64,000 bases of DNA from Lepturacanthus savala (taxonomy: Eukaryota > Chordata > Actinopteri > Scombriformes > Trichiuridae), in NCBI GenBank assembly GCA_030544235.1, contig CM060470.1, forward strand, positions 21,144,356 to 21,208,355. The letters run 5' to 3'. Shown piece after piece: positions 51,729 to 62,294 of this stretch (position 1 is its first letter; each line of letters opens with the position of its first letter). The position numbers and the translations under genes were made by a program. The notes beneath the pieces were generated by a model that did not search any database, was not told where the DNA came from, and saw only the letters and a program-made list of their open reading frames with translations.

Positions 51729-52045
51729 ACTGTAAACGTCAACTATTTAGTTAATTGATTAATCGATTTGTGTCATACTTTAGAAGAAAATGAAGAAAAT
51801 TCTCTTATTCCATCTTGTCATATATGATTAGTTTTTGCTTTTTAAATCTTCTATAATAGTAAACTGATGCTCTTTGGGTTGTGGTTTGTTGGTCTGGACA
51901 AAAAAGTCATTTTAGCTTGAATCTCCAGCTTTGGGAAACAGTGATAAACATTTTACACCATTTTATGAACCAAACAACTAATCAATTAATCATATCAATA
52001 ATTAAGAAGTTAATAAACTATCAAATCAGTTTTTAGTTGCAGCTA
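51729..52045 (-). repeat. Dispersed fish repeat (GGGCTGCAACTAATGA family), copy 3
   Basis: On the minus strand it starts near AGCTGCAACTAAAAACTG; on the plus strand it contains TTTGGGAAACAGTGAT (the CACTGTTTCCCA block reversed). Confidence 0.55.
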
Positions 52046-52276
52046 ATTACAATTACTAAAAATGTGTCTCCATGTTTATGATCTAAAACATTAAAATGTA
52101 TTTAGTGATTTAAAACAAGTAGTATTAATACATTTTTAATTCAGGACTTTAAATTGAGTTTTTATTCTTCTTTATGGCAATATTTCTATTTTGATTTAAA
52201 TAAAGGATCTGAGGGCTTCATCCAGCTCTTCATATACGTAACAAAGACTGTTTCCTGTCTTTCAGTCGTCTCTGTG

Positions 52277-52306
52277 ATGCGTCGCGGAGCGTCTTCCCTC
52301 CCATGA
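52277..52306 (+). promoter_or_regulatory. uORF overlapping the zinc-finger start codon
   Basis: ATG at 52277 opens nine codons (MRRGASSLP) and its TGA (52304-52306) overlaps the main ATG at 52303 as ATGA. It is transcribed if the exon starts at 52266. Such geometry usually lowers or gates translation of the main frame through reinitiation. Confidence 0.5.
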
Positions 52307-53355
52307 TGGTTGTAGATGGCGCCATGCTGGATAAAAGGAGTGATAAAGTCCAGCAGGTTGGCCGTTGCTCGGACTGCGGCTGCAGCTTCAGCTGGTCTCA
52401 GCCCGACTCTGACCCGGATCCGAGCGAGGCCTCGGCTGCGGCCAAACAGCAACGCTCCAGCAAGGCGGACGGCCCTTCCCGATGCACGTCCTGCCAGGCG
52501 GCCAGCAGCCTCCCTAATGGCGGACGGCCGCACCGCCGCATCCGCCTGGACCCGCACAGCTGCTCCCTGTGCAACAAGACCTTCATCTCCTCGGCCCACC
52601 TGGCCCTCCACCTGGCCTCCCACAACAAGGAGAGGAAGTTCAGCTGCAGCGTCTGTGGCAAGTTCTTCCACACGTCCTCGCACCTCATGGCGCACAAGAT
52701 CATCCACAGCGGTGACCGGCCCTTTAAATGCCCTGAGTGCGGCAAGACCTTCGTGCGGGCCTCGCACCTGAAGACCCACCGGCGGCTCCATACGGGCGAG
52801 AAGCCCTTCATGTGCACCTACTGCCACAAGTCCTTCACGCAGAAGGCGGGGCTCCTGGCGCACGTCCGCCTGCACACGCGGGAGCGACCCAGCAGGTGCG
52901 AGCTCTGCGGCCAGAGTTTTGGCTCCATGTCACTCCTGCTCTCCCACAAGGCCCAGAACTGCTGCTCAGGGCCCGGGGCATCAGCACTGGAGCAGCCCCA
53001 AAGGGCGCCCGGCGTCCCGGACGAGGACTTGAAGTGCGGCGTGTGCTGCCGCACCTTCGTGCGATCGTCCTACATCCGGCTGCAGATCCACCTGGACAAA
53101 GGGCAGCGGCCGTACCACTGCAAGGTTTGCAACAAGACCTTTGTCAAGCTGGACACGTTCGTGAGCCACTGCGACAAGCACCTGAGGCAGAAGAAGGACA
53201 AGAGCAAGCAGGTCAAGTACAAAGTGGTGAAGCCACCGTTGTTCGTGCCGCTCGCCAGGCCACCGTCGCCCGAGTCCTCCAGCCCCGCCCAACCATCGCC
53301 CTCGGAGGTCAACACTCGCTCCAGAGCCAAAGCCAAGAGCAAGACGGAGCCGTGA
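52303..53355 (+). CDS. C2H2 zinc-finger protein, 350 aa
   Basis: Intronless coding part in an exon starting at 52266 (acceptor CTTTCAG). Two adjacent ATGs at 52303 and 52306; the first is taken. Residues about 22-68 hold cysteine pairs without histidines (CSDCGCSF, CTSCQAAS). Then come regular fingers CSLCNKTF, CSVCGKFF, CPECGKTF and CTYCHKSF (about 86-190) with HTGEKPF/HSGDRPF-type linkers, a finger ending in cysteine instead of histidine (CELCGQSF), a degenerate one with a single histidine (CGVCCRTF) and a last CKVCNKTF with H-x4-H. The tail is rich in K, P and S. Likely a nuclear DNA-binding regulator; no specific ortholog is recognised. High GC and strong codon bias compared with the surroundings. 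Confidence 0.88.
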   Translation: MMVVDGAMLDKRSDKVQQVGRCSDCGCSFSWSQPDSDPDPSEASAAAKQQRSSKADGPSRCTSCQAASSLPNGGRPHRRIRLDPHSCSLCNKTFISSAHLALHLASHNKERKFSCSVCGKFFHTSSHLMAHKIIHSGDRPFKCPECGKTFVRASHLKTHRRLHTGEKPFMCTYCHKSFTQKAGLLAHVRLHTRERPSRCELCGQSFGSMSLLLSHKAQNCCSGPGASALEQPQRAPGVPDEDLKCGVCCRTFVRSSYIRLQIHLDKGQRPYHCKVCNKTFVKLDTFVSHCDKHLRQKKDKSKQVKYKVVKPPLFVPLARPPSPESSSPAQPSPSEVNTRSRAKAKSKTEP

Positions 53356-53789
53356 TCAACAACCAGACAAAAAAAAAAAAAAACACCCATCAGCAAGTAA
53401 ACCAGAAAGGGACAGAGAACAACTTGTAGTTTAATTAGCGGTACTCCCAAAATACATTCACATGATTCACAATATGTCGACATGACTTTGGATATTTAAG
53501 GTCATTAAGGCAAATTGACATTGCAGTGTCACACTTTGTTCACTCTAATCTTTGAATATAGAAAAAAAACACAACCATTTTTAAATGATTGTTTCTTGCA
53601 CAAATGTACACAGGATATTGTACAACACTATGCATGGACATGAAAACATAGTGTTTCCTATTTCTTTTGTTGCACCTTGAGACCACAAATATGTCAGAAA
53701 CAATTTGTCGGTTCCTTTGCTCGACTCTCTATGAAGTCCCGGGTTAGTAATGCTCATGGTTTATTATGAGCATAATGATATTGTTAATA
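53356..53789 (+). other. 3'UTR of the zinc-finger gene / convergent spacer with prmt2
   Basis: Starts with an A-run at 53371-53385. No canonical AATAAA was seen on the plus strand before the prmt2 3' end, so the transcript end is unknown. Confidence 0.4.
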
Positions 53790-53796
53790 ATTTGTT

Positions 53797-54039
53797 TTAT
53801 TTGCAAAGCACTTCTCGAGGACCCAAAGAATGCAGACAGTTCCGTTAACATGCCGTCGACAACATTTGTGCTGAATCACCGGAGCCTGTAGTCCATTACA
53901 TTCATCGTGTGAAAGTCATATTTCATCCCAGGCTGCAGCAGCTTTAGCTGACACCTCATCGACCCCAAACTCAACAGATGATGTATTAGATGCGTTTTCT
54001 GTGGACATTCCCGCTGCTGACGGACGTGGTCGCGAGTTG
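53797..54039 (-). other. prmt2: prmt2 3'UTR
   Basis: From the TGA at 54042-54040 to a minus-strand AATAAA near 53797-53802, about 240 bp. The end is inferred from this signal. Confidence 0.45.
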
Positions 54040-55381
54040 TCACCTCCACATGGGGAAACTCTTTGTCCCAGCCTGTGGACACAGAGGAAAAAAAAAATAC
54101 AAGTGAACAACTTCAATTAAGCTCTAAAGTCATGTTGGGACACTTAGGAAGCTAATGGGTTTTACAGTATACCATAAAGTCACATTGCATGGATTAATGT
54201 AACCCACTATGCCATTTAAAAAAACTGAATATTGTCTAAGAATCACTCAGAGAAGTGTAAAAAGATGTTTGCCTGGCAGTTGTCGGTTTCCTCTGAGCCG
54301 CTGTGGATCTTCCAGTGCAGGGTGACGGTCATGTGACGCCTCCAGACAGGGTTCCTGCGCAGCAGAAGGCTTCCGCTGATGGAGTCTCCTTCATAGACGC
54401 TGAGTGGCCTGTCCAACATGAACAAAGTCTGCTTCCAGTGAGTCGGCCTGAAAAGAGAGAGACAAGAGCCTGTTTAATACACTGCGAAAAAAAGAATTCA
54501 CAACTTAACGAGTGACAATATCTTGTTTTTAGTACATTTAATCCAATATTGAGTAGAATTATCCTGAATTATCTTATTCCATTGGCAGATAACATAGCTT
54601 GTTTCAAGTTTTTCTTCTTGATTTTGATTAATTCAGTCTTGTTTTCTTAGAATAAGATTGAATTGTTGGACTTTTTATCTTAATGTTTGACTCTTATCTT
54701 TACGTAATGTAATGTTTGATCTTAAAAACTGCACACTGTCATCAGCAAAATAATTAATATAATCACGTTTCGGTCCTCAGACCTTTATCGGGTAATTTAA
54801 AAAAAATTAACAACACATTTTATATATATTTTTTTACCTGATGAATGTCAATATATTAAATATTTTGCTTGAAATAAGTAAAATTATCTGCCAATGGAAT
54901 AAGATATTTCACTATATTTCGACACAATATTGGACTAATTGTACTAAATACAAGATTTCTGCCTGACGAGTTTAATTTTTTGCAGTGTACTGAAGTGCAC
55001 TTTGGTTTCAAGATTTCTAATAGACACCATTTGAGAGCATTAAAGTTATTTGCAGCCTGTGACACACGCAGATGTTGTCAGATTTCACTTTTGGTCTATG
55101 TTAGCCTGTCATTCAATTAAATTATGTTGTAAATTATGTGTAGATGTGAAGATTTGTAGAGAGATTTACTCAGAGTTAGGTCCAGTGTTCAGCTCCACTG
55201 TTGCTCCTCCTGACTCCAGACTCTCAAAGTAAACAGAGAACCATGCGGTGAATCCATGGAAAAATCCAGTCTTCTCCACGTAATACTGAAACTGACCTGT
55301 AATTTCCTGAGAAATGAAACCACAAACCATTAGCCTGAAAAACACAACTCATGTTGGCATGGAGCAAATCTCTCGTGATGC

Positions 55382-55442
<61 letters not shown>

Positions 55443-58400
55443 CCAGGTCTTTAACCTGCAGAGTGTACATATCCAGGCAGATGACATCACAGGGGGAGGA
55501 GAGACAGTCCTCGGGCTCGATGAGGTGGCTGAACTTTGGCTTGGTGAAGAACTCCTGCTGTGCCAAAGGCCTGCAGAGATGAACATTTGTTTTTTTGTTT
55601 GTTTGTTTTTTTAGCTAAAACAGGGTTTCTGTTAGGGTTTTTTTGTTAATGTGCTCCTCCCTTCTTGATCTAATTTAATAACATCCTCACAACTGCCTGT
55701 TCCGCTAACATAATTATACCACTTGTATCCTTAAATTTCTGTTAACAACGTAATGATAAACGTTATTATTAAGCCCTCGGGTTGGAAATCTAATATATAG
55801 TCACTTTCCCATCCTGTGTTTTATTTTTAATATGATAATTTATTAATTTCTCCTTGTACCTATGTATCATAATATAATGTATTATATTAAACAGCAACAG
55901 TTTCACAGCTGAGCAAAAAACCCTTTGCTCTTCAGATTTTTCTTAAAACTTCACTTGTCAATCTACAATGTCCAAGGTCAACAATGACTTTTAATGTTTG
56001 ATAAATAGCAATTAGTAATATTAGATGGTGTTAATTAAGGTCGGACAGTTTTATTTTTCAGAGCAGCATAACGCAACTCTAATACAAAGAAACCAATTAG
56101 TCACTGTCTGAGGTGCTGGTGGGTAAGCAATTCTAATAACACCACAGTATAATAAGGGATAGTATCTATAGTATGTATGTGATTTGATCAACAGTTTATT
56201 ATGTAAAGATTATTCTAAAAACAATGAGGCACTTTTGTGACTGATTTATTTTATTTTGTATGAATTTTGCCTGATTGAAGGTCGAAGGACCAAAACGTCT
56301 TGTTATTAAAGTGAGTTCAAGTGATGGACAGTGTGTGGGATTATTTGATTTCTTTACATGTTCAGAGTTTGAAGCTACACATCTGTGTCACTAAAGGCGG
56401 ACAGGAACCTTTTTGAAATAGTGACTTGTGTGCACTTTAGGTGTTCGGTCAATGCAATAAATGAAATCTTAAGTTACAATATCTTGGTTTGGTATTATTC
56501 CAATATTGAGTAGAATTATCTTCTATTGATAGTTTTACTACTTTTTCTTGATTTGGTTCAATTTCACCTATTGAGTGAAAACCGTTATGGTTTTTATTTA
56601 ATGATTTAATTTCTTTTATCAAATTTTTGGGGATGTTTATTGTTTTTGTCTTTGTATCTAATATTCCTCAGTTTTGGGATCTTATCTCATATTTTTGTCT
56701 TTTTATATATTTTTTGACTATTCTCTTATTTTTTTAAATATAACTTAATGCTCAAACTAAATATAAAACTAGATTAAATTGATTTAAAGAACTAAAACGT
56801 GAAATAAGCAAAGTTATCTGCCAATGGAATAAAATAATTCAAGATAATTCAGAGAATTACTTTGGACTAACTGAACCAAAAACAAGACATTTTCACCTGA
56901 TCAGATTTCATTTTGTGCAGCTCAGTCAAGGCAACATTAATCTCAGACCAGAACATCTGATCTGAAACTCTCTACAATCTCTAATGAGAATGATTCTCCA
57001 TATTCTGACTTTGTTAGTTGTGTAAAATCAGTCCTAAAAACATAAAGTTTGACAAAGAGTACAGCAGAGTTATGGCTCTTACTGAAGAGGGGTGAAGTCA
57101 AGGCCGTACGGACACTCCCAGAACGCCATTTTCTCGGTGAAGTAGCTGTCGGCCTGACACGGCACCAGGGTGAGGGCAGCGGAGGACGGCCACATCACGC
57201 CGCCTTCCCTCAGCCAGCGGTCCCTGGTCAGCAGGACCGACTCCACCATGAACTCAAACTACACCGGAGGGAGACGACGCAGAAACGTGATGTTACAGAA
57301 GTGTTCAAAACAATAGCAGACCAATAGCAGACCAATGCGACTAACTAGATTAACAGAGGTTCTTATTGCTACAAAACATTATACCAATAGGTGCAGTAGA
57401 TTCTCAGAGAAACAACAAAACCCAGCATTCATGATAATGCTGCTCTTAAGGCTGTGACATGGGGCAATTATTTGAAAGGGGTGTGTTAAAATAGCAGTGT
57501 GGCATTAAATCACCAATTTTGTGAAGAAACAGGTGTGAATCAGGTGGCCCCTGTAAGGATGAAGCCAGCACTTGTTGAACATGCATTTCTCTTTGAAAGC
57601 CTGAGGAAAACAGGTCGTTGTTCAGAAGAACATAGTAGTTTGTTTAAAAAGTTGATTGGAGAGGGGAAAACTTATAAAGAGGTGAAAAAAATTACAGGCT
57701 GTTCAGCTAAGGGTGACATCAAAAATGCTGTTTCTGAAGCAAAACCAAGAAATGCAAATGAATTGTGGAATGTTGTTAAAAATCTTGGAGTGGAATAACG
57801 GCTGAAAGGTGTCACAAGTTGGTCGACTCCATGCCGCACTGATGTGAAGCAGTTATAAAAAACTGTGGTCATACAACTAAATGTTAGTTTAGTGAATCAC
57901 AGGATTCCTAAATCCTAGAAACAAAAGTTTATACAAAATAGTTTTGAGCTTGTAAAGTCAACAGCAGATACTGGTATTTTTGAACACATCCCTTTCAACT
58001 AGTTGGCCAATGTCACAGCCTTAAGAGCAGCATATCATGAATGCCGGGTCGTGTTGGTTTTCTGAGAATCTACTGCACCTACTGGTAAATTGTTTGTCAT
58101 GTAGCAAGAAAAAATATAATAAAAACCTGGATTAATCCGGTAGTAATTAATCTAATCATTACTGTATATATTCACACCTCATAACTTAAAAAAAAAAACA
58201 GTATGGGCATAGTGATTATTACCAGCAGGCAGTTCCCCATCCACTCAGACACCAGGACGTCCACCTGCTCGGGCAGCTCCAGCTCCTCGGCCCGGCCCTG
58301 CAGCACCGTCACCACGCCCTCACACCCGTTCTGCTTCACCAGCTGACCGGTGTACTCCGCCATAGAGCTGGCCTCCACGGCGTACACCTGCAGTAACGAA

Positions 58401-61400
58401 GCTCCACTTTCACACTATTTCACAGGCAGCTTCTTCCTGCAGCGTTACTCCTCGTCCAGAGGATGGGAGTAGAGGTACAGGAATGGTACAGCAACTAAAG
58501 AGTAAGCTGAGTGGTTCTGTATGCTGCACAGAGACTCTGTGACCTTAACTTAACATATTTTCCATCTATTTTATCTGGAAATATGAGATTTGCCACAAGC
58601 TTGGAATCCTTATGCACATTTTCATGGTAGCAGAGTGATACTGTGTGTATGTGGTGAGAATTTAAGTACATTTTGAGATCGAACGTTGCAAAAACAGGAA
58701 TTGATTAACTGTTTTGCCGCATAGAATGAAAAAATGGGTTAAGCCGGGTATACATTATGCAATTTTTGGCCTATTTTGACACGGTTTTTCACTCATTCGA
58801 CTATTTTGGGGATCCGGATGAGTTTTTGCTCCATTAAATATTGTGCATCGTGTAGTATACGCATGGGGTAAAGAGCAGCGATTAACACCTCACCACCAGC
58901 TCCCGATCAGCAATTGTATAGTCGCATGAATATCAAACTCGTGTGGCAATCACTCTGTTAAAGCTGTGTTTGAACAGTCCTCATTTGTGCAGTGTGAGCA
59001 GGAGCTGAATCACGCGATTAATAAAAAACATACAGTCTGTCCAAGCAATTAAAGGGGAGGACTAGCTACGTTTTTTTTTTAGTTTTTACTTCTTCCTACA
59101 CTTTTTCAAGCATGTGGAAACTTTTTGTTTTTGTTCACTTTGTTATTATTATTATTATTTTTTTTTTTTTTTACGTTTTTTCGATTGCTTACATCAGGGA
59201 TAGGCAACCCTGTCCTAGAGTGCCAAAGTGGGTGCAGGTTTTTGTTGCCACCAAGTAGTAACACACCTGATTCTACTAATCAACCACTAGAGCCCTTGCT
59301 AAGGATCTTAGAACCAGGTGTGTTACTGCTTGGTTGGAACAAAAACATGCACCCACAGCGGCACTCTAGGACCAGGGTTGCCTACCCTTGGCCTCCATGT
59401 TACAAATTGTCAATGCTCAATATTTCAGAAGAATACACCGAAAGGACTGCATAATTCCTGTCATACAATAAAACACATATACTGCTCAATTTAATGCAGA
59501 TTATGCAGATAATGCAGTAATGCAGTCCTGCAGATATCAATAAACAAACTTCAATAAGCCAACAGATGGCGTCCTCAGATTTCACTTGGATGGAATGGAA
59601 GTAAATATGATGTAATTTTGTGTTTTTTAGAGAGTCATGCACAGCATGCTGGGTATTTACCACTGAGGGCTGTGCCAGCTGAGCACAGAACAGGCTGATG
59701 ATCCCGGTTCCACAGCCGAGGTCCATCACCACCTTGTTTTTCAGAGAGGAGCTGTTGCTGAGAACGACCTGCCGGTACGCCTCGGTGCGGCTTTTATCCG
59801 ACAGCATCTCCAGGTGAAGCCTCTGTATCAGAAAACGAGTGAAATAATATTAATGATGAAAGCCGCTGCAGCAGCAGATCAGTACAACACGGGACATGTT
59901 GTGATTTCACTGTTTCAGCTGAATGTTTCACAAGTTTCTGATTTGACATAAAAGGTTAAAATGTTAAATTATTGACAGTCAACAACAAAGACTTTGTTGC
60001 GTTACAAAATAAAATGGTCTCTGTATGAGATTAAAAGACACATATAGACCAATGGAATTACATATTTAAGAGATAATTTTTAAAAATATTAGATTATTTG
60101 TGTATTTATTCATAATGTCTGATTAACTAGTCTTTAACACTGCAGGTCTCCATAGGTTTTTCTCCAATAACTCAGAATTATTTATTAACAACCATTTTCT
60201 AAAGCATAGTATAGTTGTTTTTTTTTATTTCTTCAAGGAACTTCTAAGGAATTTATCGTTTTATTTTAATTCAGGATGAACATCACATTGCAGAAACGAC
60301 TTCATGAGATATTCCACCATAATTCTATTTTTTGCTAAAGTAGACTTGATAACTACGTTTGTTGGACGACATTTTGTTCCAGAAACAATCTCAATAATAA
60401 AAAACTATTTTATTTTAATTTTGATGACATTTTATGTGGCTCATATAATGATAATATAATAGCATAATAATACCTGCATGCACATACAGGAGCAAAGAAT
60501 TATGTTCACCATATCTACTTTTTGCTGGACAATATGTTATTTTGTGATATATTTAAGTCGCTATAGTAATTATTGTGACAGGCCTATTTTAAAGCAGTAG
60601 CAGGTCTTTGGGCATGTGATGCTTTCAAGGAAATCTTGAAAAGCAAAGTGTATTTCTGCATTTCTGTGTTTTTAGTGTCAGATTCACTCTTTGTGTTTCC
60701 TCACACATTGTTTCCCTGTTGCGCATTCAGATAAACTAGAAAATACATTTTTAAACAGTAGGCAGCTGGTGGATTCTGTCCCCATCATTTCTGTGCATTA
60801 CGATGGGATCTTCTAACGGAGGAATAATTAGGGCATGAAAAAATGATTTCAATGTTTATTTTCAGCTTTTGACTGAATGTTTTTTGAGGTGAATTAAATC
60901 AAATACTCTCAGTTTCAGTGTGTTTTTGAGGGTAACTCTGCCTTGAGGGCAGTCTGATGTGCAACTTCTACAATATTTGAAATTTTCTAACCAGCGTCCC
61001 ATAACTGCCGAAGTATTCCTCATCCTGCCATGGATCCTCCAGGGAGGCGTCCTCATCCTCCTCAGTGGCTCCCTGCTGCAGGTAGCAGGCCGGAGCGTAA
61101 CCTTTGACCCCCTGGAGCTCAGCCCACCACCAGTCTGAGGACGTCTTTGCATGAACGAGCAGCCTGTCCCCGCTGCTGAAAGTCAGCTGACAGCAAAGCA
61201 GCAGTTAGAACTAGCACCAAGACTTATAACCCCCCCAAGAAGTACTCAGATCCTTTAATCCAGTAAAGGGAATAATGTAAAAAACAAACAAACAAACAAA
61301 AAACATACTACCGGTACTTGTTTTAAGTCATTAACTACATGTGAGGGTACTTTAATGGTTTAGTTTATAACTATGGAGCCAATTATTTATAGCACTACTG

Positions 61401-61939
61401 CATTGTAAACAAATAGTCAATAACAAATACAAGTCCTAAATATTTGATTAAAAGTACAATTCTTTCATCAGCAACATCTACTTAAAGTATCAAAAGTAAA
61501 AGTACTCATTAAAACATTATGTTTTCAGAGTTTTGGTAGTTTAATTTTATAAGTACTGCATCGTATTTGGCAGCTTTCACATCAATTCAAAAATGTAATA
61601 TTGTCATATAATAGAATGGTAAAGTATATTAATGTTATGTACAATATCTAAATCTCATTAACTCAATTTCGCATCTTATTTTATTATTAAAGGACCTAAG
61701 GCTGTCAAATAAATGTAGTAATGTAGAAGTATGAAATAGCATCACATGGAAATACTTTAAAACTGTACTTGAGTACTTCGTTACTTCCCCTGGTGTGTGT
61801 GCGTGTGTGTGCGTGTGTGTGTGTGTGTGTGTCTAACCTGGTCACTGTCGCTTCCAGTGAAACTACATAGAGCAACGTGCTCTTCAGGAGAAGAATCATC
61901 CTCCTCCTCCTCTTCCTCCTTTTCTGTACCAGTCTGCAT
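54040..61939 (-). CDS. prmt2: PRMT2, protein arginine N-methyltransferase 2
   Basis: Nine coding exons in transcript order: 61939-61838, 61186-60992, 59822-59661, 58387-58223, 57258-57083, 55570-55441, 55306-55170, 54447-54273 and 54072-54040. They sum to 1275 nt, 424 aa (human 433). An acidic N-terminus is followed by an SH3 domain (ALCSFTGSDSDQLTFSSGD to GYAPA), the DEEYFGSYG segment, SAM-binding motif I (MDLGCGTGIISLF), the YAVEAS acidic SAM contact, the double-E loop (SEWMG), the THW loop (THWKQ) and the C-terminal FPMWR. It transfers methyl groups from SAM to arginines, is a weak type I enzyme and acts as a nuclear co-regulator (family knowledge). The last intron uses a probable GC donor. 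Confidence 0.95.
54480..54987. mobile_element. MITE with CACTGCRAAAAA ends
   Basis: Left end CACTGCGAAAAAAA, right end TTTTTTGCAGTG, TA on both sides (54478-54479, 54988-54989), 508 bp. The CCAATATTGAGTA block and its reverse complement occur near each end. Lies in a prmt2 intron. Related copies: 3800-4250, 6558-7080, 56455-56925. Confidence 0.65.
55383..55440. repeat. (CA)n microsatellite abutting a prmt2 splice donor
   Basis: 29 CA units (GT on the transcribed strand) beginning at the exact first intron base after exon 55570-55441, so the donor is GTGTGTGTG. Confidence 0.95.
56455..56925. repeat. Diverged copy of the CACTGCRA MITE family
   Basis: Contains CAATATTGAGTAGAATTATC and, toward the right, TCTGCCAATGGAATAAAATA, as in 54480-54987. 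The ends have decayed. Confidence 0.5.
57384..58085. mobile_element. Tc1-like transposon, internally deleted
   Basis: About 75-bp terminal inverted repeats (CCARTAGGTGCAGTAGATTC to GGCTGTGACAT) with TA at 57382-57383 and 58086-58087; 702 bp, in a prmt2 intron. Inside are the two ends of a transposase gene with the middle missing (see pseudogene 57499-57798). Confidence 0.85.
57499..57798 (+). pseudogene. Remnant Tc1 transposase, middle deleted
   Basis: A 99-codon frame joins an N-terminal helix-turn-helix part (KKLIGEGKTYKEV, ITGCSAK) directly to a C-terminal part (GDIKNAVSEAKPRN, ELWNVVKNLG). The DD(E/D) catalytic core expected between them is absent, so the product cannot transpose. The frame stays open over the junction, and the sequence after the stop (GGTCGACTCCATGCCGCA) still resembles the transposase C-terminus in another frame. 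Confidence 0.8.
59195..59390. mobile_element. hAT-like MITE with 8-bp target duplication
   Basis: Ends CAGGGATAGGCAACCCTG and, reversed, CAAGGGTAGGCAACCCTG; flanks GCTTACAT (59187-59194) and GCCTCCAT (59391-59398) agree at 6 of 8 bases. The arms continue inward (GAGTGCC, GTGCA, TTTTTGTT) to a centre near 59290. 196 bp, no coding part. Confidence 0.75.
59823..60991 (-). other. prmt2 intron, AT-rich, nothing recognised
   Basis: 1.2 kb between the SH3 exon and the motif I exon. No element or conserved frame was found. Confidence 0.45.
61230..61795 (-). repeat. Dispersed teleost repeat (GAAGTAACNAAGTACTCAAG type)
   Basis: Minus strand reads GGGGAAGTAACGAAGTACTC at its start and contains the AGTACTCAGATCCTTTAATC phrase at its end. 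It fills most of the first prmt2 intron next to the microsatellite. Confidence 0.5.
61793..61832. repeat. (GT)n microsatellite in prmt2 intron 1
   Basis: GT units with a few GC interruptions; it starts five bases inside the intron after donor CAG/GTTAGA at 61838. Confidence 0.9.
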
Positions 61940-62294
61940 GTTTGCTGGCGGCCGGAGCGTCTCGTGCTGTCGTGTTTCCGGCCGTTAACGCCACGAGACA
62001 ACAGGCTTAAACTGCTTATGGTTATTGCTGTTACCGTGAATTGAGCAGTAACAAGATCAGTGGGAGGATTTAGCGAATACTTCCTGCTTTGACGTCACTT
62101 CGGTTACTGTGCCTTCAAGTACTGTCGGAAAAATCTCCATTACGATAAAAGCGTGATTTATACATTTATGAACTGTGATTTATAAAAGTACAGTAACACT
62201 TTACTCAGTTTAAGTTTAATTCTAGCGCGAAATAGCGAATACAGGAACGTAAAACTCTCCACTTTAATTTAAAGCCCTGCATTAAACACTGGTT
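61940..62294 (-). promoter_or_regulatory. prmt2: Upstream region of prmt2
   Basis: Moderately CpG-rich up to about 62110 (CTCGTGCTGTCGTGTTTCCG, GACGTCACTTCGG); no TATA box was seen. Promoter position is inferred only from its place before the start codon at 61939. Confidence 0.35.

Noticed and set aside
52186..53483. Several long frames on both strands over the zinc-finger gene (up to 230 codons)
   Set aside because: High GC removes stop codons; only the plus-strand frame with regular C2H2 spacing makes sense.
54244..54273. Extending the prmt2 exon to the GT donor near 54244 as the main model
   Set aside because: It shifts the frame of the last exon and loses the conserved FPMWR ending; kept only as an alternative.
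58741..59045. Possible Harbinger-like element beginning GCCGGGTATACATTATG
   Set aside because: The opening resembles such elements and is preceded by TTAA, but no matching opposite end could be found.
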